Below are positions 7,101 to 11,203 of a DNA stretch of 11,203 nucleotides, piece after piece. Both the position numbers and the translations under genes were made by a program. This DNA comes from Bacteroidota bacterium (lineage in GTDB: Bacteria > Bacteroidota > Bacteroidia > Chitinophagales > Chitinophagaceae): the NCBI GenBank assembly GCA_023430465.1, contig JAEZAM010000042.1:1-11203 (forward strand), written 5' to 3'. The notes under the pieces were generated by a model. That model ran no database searches. It was not told where the DNA came from and worked only from the letters and a program-made list of their open reading frames with translations. Within the stretch, counting starts at the first letter, position 1. Each line of letters starts with the position of its first letter.

Positions 7101-9035
7101 ATAGAAAGGCTTGAAGTGAATAAGGCCATCCAGTATAAGGAAGCAGACTACGACTCACTCAAAACTTACTACATCCAGAAACAGGCGCAGATCCATATCG
7201 TCGGGGAATATGCCCGGTTGATGTCATCCAATTATGAAAGGGCGCTGAAATTTGTGGATGATTATTTCCTGCTCAACTACTCTGCTTTTTTATCCAAATA
7301 CTTCAATAAAACAAGGATCGAGGAGATCGATCAGCCGCTGAATCCGAAAACCTTCAAGAAGATCTTTGGTGAATTAAGTCCAAGCCAGTTGAACATTGTC
7401 AAAGACAAGTCCAGTCAGCACATCGTGGTGGCTGCGGGACCTGGCAGTGGTAAAACGAAAGTCCTGGTACACAAACTCGCCTCATTACTGCTGGTAGAAG
7501 AGGTCAGACAGGAGCAGTTGCTGATGCTGACGTTCTCAAGAGCAGCAGCGACGGAGTTCAAGTCCCGACTGCTCAACCTGATCGGTAAGAGCGGCGGCTG
7601 GGTGGAAATAAAAACATATCACTCCTATTGTTTTGACCTGCTCGACAAGATCGGGAGCCTGGAAGGATCGGAAAATATTGTCGCGCTGGCTACGGAGAAA
7701 ATATTGAGCAGGGAGATAGATGCAAACAAGATCACCAAGACCGTACTCGTTGTGGATGAGGCACAAGACATGAACGAAAGCGAGTATAAACTTGTGGAGG
7801 CGCTGATGAATGTTAACGACGACATGCGAACGATCCTTGTCGGCGATGATGATCAGAATATTTTTGAATTCCGGAAAGCAAGTGCGAAGTACATGCGTGA
7901 TCATATTTCCCTCCGCGCTGCAACGAAATATGAACTGGTAGAAAACTACCGCAGCAGGGATTCCATTGTAAGTCTGTCCAATCGCTGGGTGGCAAGCTTG
8001 CCGAACCGGTTGAAGAATATCCAGTCACAGTCGATGGTTCCCGGCAATGGCTTCGTGGAAGTCCGGCAATGGACCTCTACGAAAACAGTTCTGCCTGCGG
8101 TAGAAATGATCCTGGAGGCTGAATTGTCGGGCAGCACGGCGGTATTGACGCAAACCAACGAACAGGCTGATATGATCGCAGGCATGCTGAAGCACCGGAA
8201 CCGGCATGCAAAACTCATCCAGGGCGATGACGGATTCTCGTTGGTGAAGCTCATGGAACTGGTCGCTTTCACCCAAATGGCAACCGTCGATTCCACCGAC
8301 GCAACGATACAGGAAGAGCTATGGCAGGAGTCGCGAAGAAAATTACAGGTCAACTACGCGAGGAGTGCCAACCTGGAACTGGTATTGACAATCATAGACC
8401 GGTTTGCATCCGTAAATCCAACCCGGAAATACAAGACCGACTGGCAGAGGTTTCTCACTGAATCAAAACTGGAAGATTTTGTAACCATCACGTCTGATGT
8501 GATCCTTGTGTCGACCATTCATAAATCGAAAGGCAGGGAGTACGACAATGTATTCCTGGTGATAGAGCGTGAACCAACTACTGATGAAGAGAGGCGGGCG
8601 ATCTATGTGGGCATGACCCGTGCGAAAACCTCATTGCGGATCGGCTATACCGGAGAATACCTCCGTAAATTGGTAACAGAGCTGGGCAGACATGTCAGGG
8701 ATGACCGCGCATTTTCCGATCCACCCAAAATCTCATTAACGCTGGGATTGTCAAATGTTTACCTGGGTGGGTTTTACTGGCACCAATCGGAAGTCGCGAA
8801 ACTTGTATCCGGTGATGAGTTGCGCTTTGGTCCATCCGGCCTTGTTTCAAAAGACGGGAAGGAGGTGGTTCGTTTCTCCCACGCATTCAAACAACACCTG
8901 GAGAAGTACACCAGAAGACTATTCACGCTCGAAACCGCCCGCGTTAATTACATCGTGTATTGGTGGGATGAAAAGCAGGAAAGGGAGTTGAAGGTAGTGC
9001 TGCCCGAATTGGTGTTGGGAAAAGTTGACTCCTGA
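4146..9035 (+). CDS. DEDD exonuclease - RecQ helicase - UvrD helicase fusion protein
   Basis: A 1629-codon DNA-processing protein. Residues 34-155 are a DnaQ-like 3'-5' exonuclease: FFDLET (D38, E40), GHNIVAHD (D88) and NNPVLD (D142). A cysteine cluster CPYGCLYC (C263, C267, C270) precedes an SF2 RecQ helicase (about 283-630): Walker A GGGKS 318-322, SPLQSLMKDQ, DEAH 419-422 followed by CFSAWGQDFR, SCFTATA 458-464, and QEAGRAGR 607-614. The RecQ zinc subdomain and HRDC are not visible. A helical, winged-helix-like middle (640-1070) leads to an SF1A UvrD/Rep helicase (1076-1500): GPGSGKT 1098-1104, DEAQD 1204-1208, GDDDQ 1233-1237, NYR 1267-1269, TIHKSKGRE 1457-1465, YVGMTRAK 1487-1494. Its 2B region looks reduced. 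The last 110 residues resemble a small beta domain (GDELRF). The start is uncertain: TTG at 4146 is the earliest possible, TTG at 4233 lies just before the exonuclease core, and the first in-frame ATG is codon 185. Probably co-transcribed with the Fic gene. Roles in repair or anti-phage defence are inference. Confidence 0.9.
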   Translation: MISSNAFGAPVAPPKIYHYLVGCQPNPQTLSRAIAFFDLETFGSGRQILDAGAVTSDGRTFREPSAHKLVQFLSPYSFIAGHNIVAHDLPVLRHAFPSDTLAPSRVIDTLLLSPLLFPNKPYHRLLKDDKLDSNQLNNPVLDSEKARQLLEDEIAAFRKLPSDIQGILASLLHNTEGFQAFFRLMQVGPIHDTPGLIAAITSSIPGKICSNASLSRWLNEQPVALAYSLCVIRSNPDSIAPRWLLRNYPVVQVIIRSLTNTPCPYGCLYCKQAFDPRVALKKYFHFDGFRKYEGQSLQEDAVQAAVNHKSLLAIFPTGGGKSITFQLPALMAGDAAHELTVVISPLQSLMKDQVDNLDKKGIQRAVTINGLLDPLEREKAIERVMDGDTSLLYISPESLRSTTIERILLHRQIARVVIDEAHCFSAWGQDFRVDYLYIGPFLKKLQAAKQIDTPIPVSCFTATAKQKVIEDISIYFKKELGLTLEVFKSTARRTNLTYKVFEHGEEEDKYTQLRAIIEADTCPTIIYVSRTKKAEEVSGRLTADGFPARHFHGKMEVHDKMESQDAFMNGAVDIMVATSAFGMGVDKSNVGRVIHYEISDSLESYVQEAGRAGRDEQLDAKCFVLFNETDLDAHFNLLQQSKITKQEINQIWRAIKDMTSLRLKTSSSALDIARKAGWDENIRQLKTRVTTAVAALEMAGYLIRGQNSPRVYATSIREKNADKAITRINVSTQITHDDKKTAVRIVKKLFSAKSKRLSFDDEAEARVDYIADQLGMKLNDVIRIVNNLREIGILADEKDLTAFVKRNETQNKLTTHLEKYIKTENALIGLLDEERRVYNLKEISEEIEKATGINPGSALRSVIHYWGLQKLVDFRYEDGSRHYIKIACRDSIARLKSHAEKRHLLANSLASYLLTLSKKAGGSDGSEEVLVEFSILELKEEVKRHFGMFEMKTENGDVEDALFYLTRIDALKIEGGFMVTYNRLQIERLEVNKAIQYKEADYDSLKTYYIQKQAQIHIVGEYARLMSSNYERALKFVDDYFLLNYSAFLSKYFNKTRIEEIDQPLNPKTFKKIFGELSPSQLNIVKDKSSQHIVVAAGPGSGKTKVLVHKLASLLLVEEVRQEQLLMLTFSRAAATEFKSRLLNLIGKSGGWVEIKTYHSYCFDLLDKIGSLEGSENIVALATEKILSREIDANKITKTVLVVDEAQDMNESEYKLVEALMNVNDDMRTILVGDDDQNIFEFRKASAKYMRDHISLRAATKYELVENYRSRDSIVSLSNRWVASLPNRLKNIQSQSMVPGNGFVEVRQWTSTKTVLPAVEMILEAELSGSTAVLTQTNEQADMIAGMLKHRNRHAKLIQGDDGFSLVKLMELVAFTQMATVDSTDATIQEELWQESRRKLQVNYARSANLELVLTIIDRFASVNPTRKYKTDWQRFLTESKLEDFVTITSDVILVSTIHKSKGREYDNVFLVIEREPTTDEERRAIYVGMTRAKTSLRIGYTGEYLRKLVTELGRHVRDDRAFSDPPKISLTLGLSNVYLGGFYWHQSEVAKLVSGDELRFGPSGLVSKDGKEVVRFSHAFKQHLEKYTRRLFTLETARVNYIVYWWDEKQERELKVVLPELVLGKVDS

Positions 9036-9105
9036 CATCGAACGATTTCACAAACCGCAGGAGTTATTTCAGCATCGCTGGACTGATCTTACCTCCAGCC
9101 TCTGC

Positions 9106-9251
9106 CTCCAACAAAGTAGTACCATCTTACAGCTTTATTGTCACAGAGTTAGGGTGTTTTTCACGATTTCTTGTAACAAAGTAAGCTCAATTTCTTCCTT
9201 TTTTTGTCATAGAGTTAGGGCAATTTCTATGATTTGTTGTACCAAAGTAAG
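9106..9251. repeat. Alternating A/B 33-bp-period repeat array between convergent genes
   Basis: Five copies start at about 9106, 9138, 9171, 9204 and 9237 (spacing 32, 33, 33, 33). Copies at 9138 and 9204 are type A, TTGTCA(C/T)AGAGTTAGGG, and match at 25 of 33 positions over the full unit. Copies at 9171 and 9237 are type B, TTGTA(A/C)CAAAGTAAG, and match at 22 of the first 28 positions. A degenerate type B (AACAAAGTA at 9110-9118) precedes them. The larger unit is thus a 66-bp A+B pair. Type B contains TTGT-A-ACAA, a near-palindrome. The array lies between the 3' end of the helicase gene and the 3' end of the minus-strand cupin gene, where no promoter is expected. The remaining bases of this 289-bp gap (9036-9105 and 9252-9324) hold nothing I recognise, and I see no convincing terminator for the helicase gene. 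Confidence 0.8.
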
Positions 9252-9324
9252 CCCATATCCTCCCGGAACGCAAACAGCACCACTCAAGTTAGGTCCCGGG
9301 CCCCTCTTTAACGAGTATCCGGAC

Positions 9325-10119
9325 CTACCTATAATACTTCTCCAACTCCTTGTCCTCCCCTCTCCACTGCGCAATCTTTGCCAGTGAATTGATCAGTGGC
9401 TCCTGGAACCAACCCGGCAGGCCTTGCAGGTAAGATTCGCTGTAACCAAGCAATAGCGCCATATGCCAGGGATTTTCTGTCATGTCATTTTTCAACAACC
9501 CATCATTGATCAAGCCATAAGCTACCCGAAGTGTTTTTTCCAAACCACCGGCCGGAGTGATCTTTACCAGCAACAACGATTTTTCCTGGCGAGCATTTTT
9601 GAAGAAATGCATATCCCTTCTGCCGGCTTCTGTACTATCCCCTTTGTTCAGCAACACCTCCTGCCCTTCGCGGCCGATCGTCACCGCACCTTCGAGCACT
9701 TTGAACTTCTCCACGAAATTGTTGTGGTAGTGCCAGTCGTTGCCACCAAGCGGCTCAAGTTCAACCTGGACCAATTCATAAGCACCTCTTGTTTCTGCTC
9801 CGGTCTTTATAAAAGTGGCTGAGTAGTTACCATTTCCATTTATAATTGTTCTGTCAGCCCGGTTGCCGACCGTTTTGTCCAGCGATGGCAGGAACAACGC
9901 AAACACCACGATCGATACATAAAGCAGGGCCACCAGGAAGATGGGCAGATAAAAGATGGTATAAACCAGCTTTAGAAGAACATTCCGTTTTCCTTTCCAT
10001 ATCCGCACCACGCCCACCGGGTAAAACAGGTACCATAATGCCGACAGCCGGTTGCGTTTTTTTGCCGGTCTATCTTCGATTTCGCCAGTTGGTGATACCG
10101 GCATTGTAAGCTCTTGCAT
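9325..10119 (-). CDS. Membrane-anchored cupin-domain protein
   Basis: A 264-residue protein if started at the ATG at 10119; an in-frame GTG at 10155 and an ATG at 10104 are alternatives, and 10119 is preferred because the extra 12 residues from the GTG (FIVILHKNILV) look untranslated. Residues 1-25 are polar and basic (RPAKKRNR). Residues 47-80 are a long hydrophobic stretch, one or two membrane segments, with a further semi-hydrophobic piece at 27-40. The rest is a cupin barrel: motif 1 GGNDWHYHNNFVEKFKVLEG gives H130, H132 and E137, and motif 2 GDSTEAGRRDMHFFKN gives H171, so all four usual metal ligands are present. The C-terminal 70 residues are helical and conserved in no family I can name. 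The reaction, if any, is unknown. It is divergent from the AraC-type regulator and convergent with the helicase gene. Confidence 0.8.
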   Translation of the reverse strand: MQELTMPVSPTGEIEDRPAKKRNRLSALWYLFYPVGVVRIWKGKRNVLLKLVYTIFYLPIFLVALLYVSIVVFALFLPSLDKTVGNRADRTIINGNGNYSATFIKTGAETRGAYELVQVELEPLGGNDWHYHNNFVEKFKVLEGAVTIGREGQEVLLNKGDSTEAGRRDMHFFKNARQEKSLLLVKITPAGGLEKTLRVAYGLINDGLLKNDMTENPWHMALLLGYSESYLQGLPGWFQEPLINSLAKIAQWRGEDKELEKYYR

Positions 10120-10196
10120 AACTAAAATATTTTTATGCAAAATGACGATAAACACAAGGCATGGCCTTTAGGTAAACGGATTAAAAGTTCAGCAAA
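10120..10196. promoter_or_regulatory. Divergent promoter region of the cupin and AraC genes
   Basis: The 77-bp AT-rich gap must hold the starts of two divergent transcripts. On the minus strand, TCATTTTG (10145 down to 10138) matches the Bacteroidota -7 consensus TAnnTTTG at seven of eight positions and lies 18 bp before the cupin ATG, but I find no TTTG-type -33 element at the usual distance. No good candidate is visible on the plus strand. The shared region suits control of both genes by the AraC-type protein. Confidence 0.4.
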
Positions 10197-11177
10197 ATGG
10201 ATAAAATCAACCTGGCCCGCTGGGACAACTATTTCGGAAAAACCCGTCATCAATTGCTTTTCACGAGCGACCGCTATGCCGAGGCATCTTTCTCCTTTGC
10301 TGAAAAAGGGCTGCCTTCGGGTACTATTAATCATGTAACGACACCAGGGCTTGCGTTGACGGAACTGCACCTTCATAGCGATAATCCATTCCAGTTTATA
10401 GATACGCAGGGTGAGGAAGCAGCCGAGTCCCTGTTCGTGTTGAAAGGTGATGTCCAATCAACCTTCGGGGCCTATGATCAGGCGCTGCAGTTTTCAGGAA
10501 ATAATCAAAGTATCCAATACAATCCCGACTTCTCGGGGACGCATCTCATCCGGTCCCAGGAATTCCACGCAATGACGATCACGTACGATCTGGACTATCT
10601 CAGTCAGTTGCTTTTCAGCGCCGGGTCCGGGGTGTTGGAAAAAATCGGCAACCAGGTCCGAACCAGGCAGCCGTTCTTATCGATGCCTTATGCGATGACG
10701 ATGTCGGCCCGCATTGCTGATGTGATCCACGCGATTCAACGTTGCCCCTTTACGGGTATTACGCGGTACATGCTCATCGAAAGTAAACTGATGGAATTGT
10801 TTGTACTGCAGATGGAGCAACTCCAATCAATGCAGCAACAAAACCTCTATGGCAAGTGGAATCCCCAGGATGTGGAGCGGTTGTACGCGGTTAAAGAATA
10901 TCTTGACACATCCTATCTCGATTCACTATCATTGAAATCACTCACCATGCAGTTTGGGTTGAATGAATTCAAGCTGAAGAAAGGATACAAGGAATTGTTC
11001 AAAACGACCGTGTTTGGTTACGTGCATCAACTGCGAATGCAAAAGGCAAAGTCGCTGCTTCGTCAACGTGAAATGAGTGTGTCGGAGGTGGCGTTTCATA
11101 TCGGCTACGACAATGTGAGCAGTTTTTCTACCGAGTTCAAGAAGAGATTTGGGTATTCACCGAAGATGGCGTGTTAA
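10197..11177 (+). CDS. AraC-family transcriptional regulator
   Basis: A 326-residue regulator. The C-terminal 100 residues (about 225-324) are the double helix-turn-helix of the AraC/XylS family: first HTH around 245-268 (LTMQFGLNEFKLKKGYKELF), the linker TVFGYVHQLRMQKAKSLL, second HTH around 294-312 (SVSEVAFHIGYDNVSSFSTEF) and the signature ending FKKRFGYSPK. The N-terminal 200 residues are a ligand-sensing or oligomerisation region with no motif I can tie to a ligand; the arrangement resembles PchR-type regulators. Translation starts at the ATG at 10197, 77 bp from the divergent cupin start. It most likely controls the cupin gene and/or itself, which is inference from position. The 26 bases after the stop (11178-11203) hold nothing recognisable. 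Confidence 0.92.
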   Translation: MDKINLARWDNYFGKTRHQLLFTSDRYAEASFSFAEKGLPSGTINHVTTPGLALTELHLHSDNPFQFIDTQGEEAAESLFVLKGDVQSTFGAYDQALQFSGNNQSIQYNPDFSGTHLIRSQEFHAMTITYDLDYLSQLLFSAGSGVLEKIGNQVRTRQPFLSMPYAMTMSARIADVIHAIQRCPFTGITRYMLIESKLMELFVLQMEQLQSMQQQNLYGKWNPQDVERLYAVKEYLDTSYLDSLSLKSLTMQFGLNEFKLKKGYKELFKTTVFGYVHQLRMQKAKSLLRQREMSVSEVAFHIGYDNVSSFSTEFKKRFGYSPKMAC

Positions 11178-11203
11178 GAAGAGCGCGGGGCGGGGTGCTG
11201 GGG

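Noticed and set aside
9106..9251. CRISPR-like array
   Set aside because: The 33-bp period is made of repeat throughout, two motif types alternate, no unique spacers of normal length exist and no cas genes are near.
2805..9324. Target-site duplication or classical short terminal inverted repeats bounding the cassette
   Set aside because: By eye I found no matching direct or perfect inverted repeats at the outer edges beyond the arrays, and no integrase, transposase or tRNA gene.
9290..9327. Inverted repeat TAGGTCC/GGACCTA as a terminator for the cupin gene
   Set aside because: The 7-bp arms are 24 bp apart, one arm contains the stop codon, and there is no T-tract on the minus strand.
9025..9387. 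120-codon plus-strand gene after the helicase
   Set aside because: The start is a TTG inside the helicase gene, the reading depends on the 33-bp DNA repeat, and it runs into the antisense end of the cupin gene.

Overview
The window looks like a chromosomal segment of a Bacteroidota bacterium, most likely in or near the Chitinophagaceae. The basis is a TonB-dependent receptor paired with a DUF4249-type lipoprotein, the absence of strong Shine-Dalgarno sequences, and the overall protein style. The exact taxon is an inference.

Layout. Bases 1-2743 hold the 3' part of a TonB-dependent outer-membrane receptor and a DUF4249-like surface lipoprotein, closed by a clear rho-independent terminator. 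Bases 2805-9251 hold an apparently self-contained cassette. It begins with a 33-bp-period operator-like array, followed by an XRE regulator and an overlapping Fic-domain protein; together these resemble the pair known as mobile mystery proteins A and B. A 1629-codon protein follows that fuses a DEDD-type 3'-5' exonuclease, a RecQ-type SF2 helicase and a UvrD/Rep-type SF1 helicase. The cassette ends in a second 33-bp-period array lying between two convergent gene ends. Bases 9325-11177 hold a divergent pair: a membrane-anchored cupin protein (minus strand) and an AraC-family regulator (plus strand).

How the genes may work together. The receptor and lipoprotein probably form an outer-membrane uptake or surface unit. 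XRE and Fic are translationally coupled and look like an antitoxin/regulator plus Fic enzyme, with the helicase-nuclease as third gene of the same transcription unit. Such a set would suit a DNA-processing, defence or element-maintenance role. No integrase, transposase or relaxase is visible, so mobility is only suggested by the family name and by the two flanking arrays. The AraC regulator probably controls the divergent cupin gene and/or itself.

The most unusual points are the matching 33-bp periodicity of the arrays on both sides of the cassette, with a shared CTTAC(T/A)TT-like core in opposite orientations; the alternating A/B structure of the right array in a place where no promoter is expected; and the exonuclease-RecQ-UvrD fusion, whose start codon is not a normal ATG.
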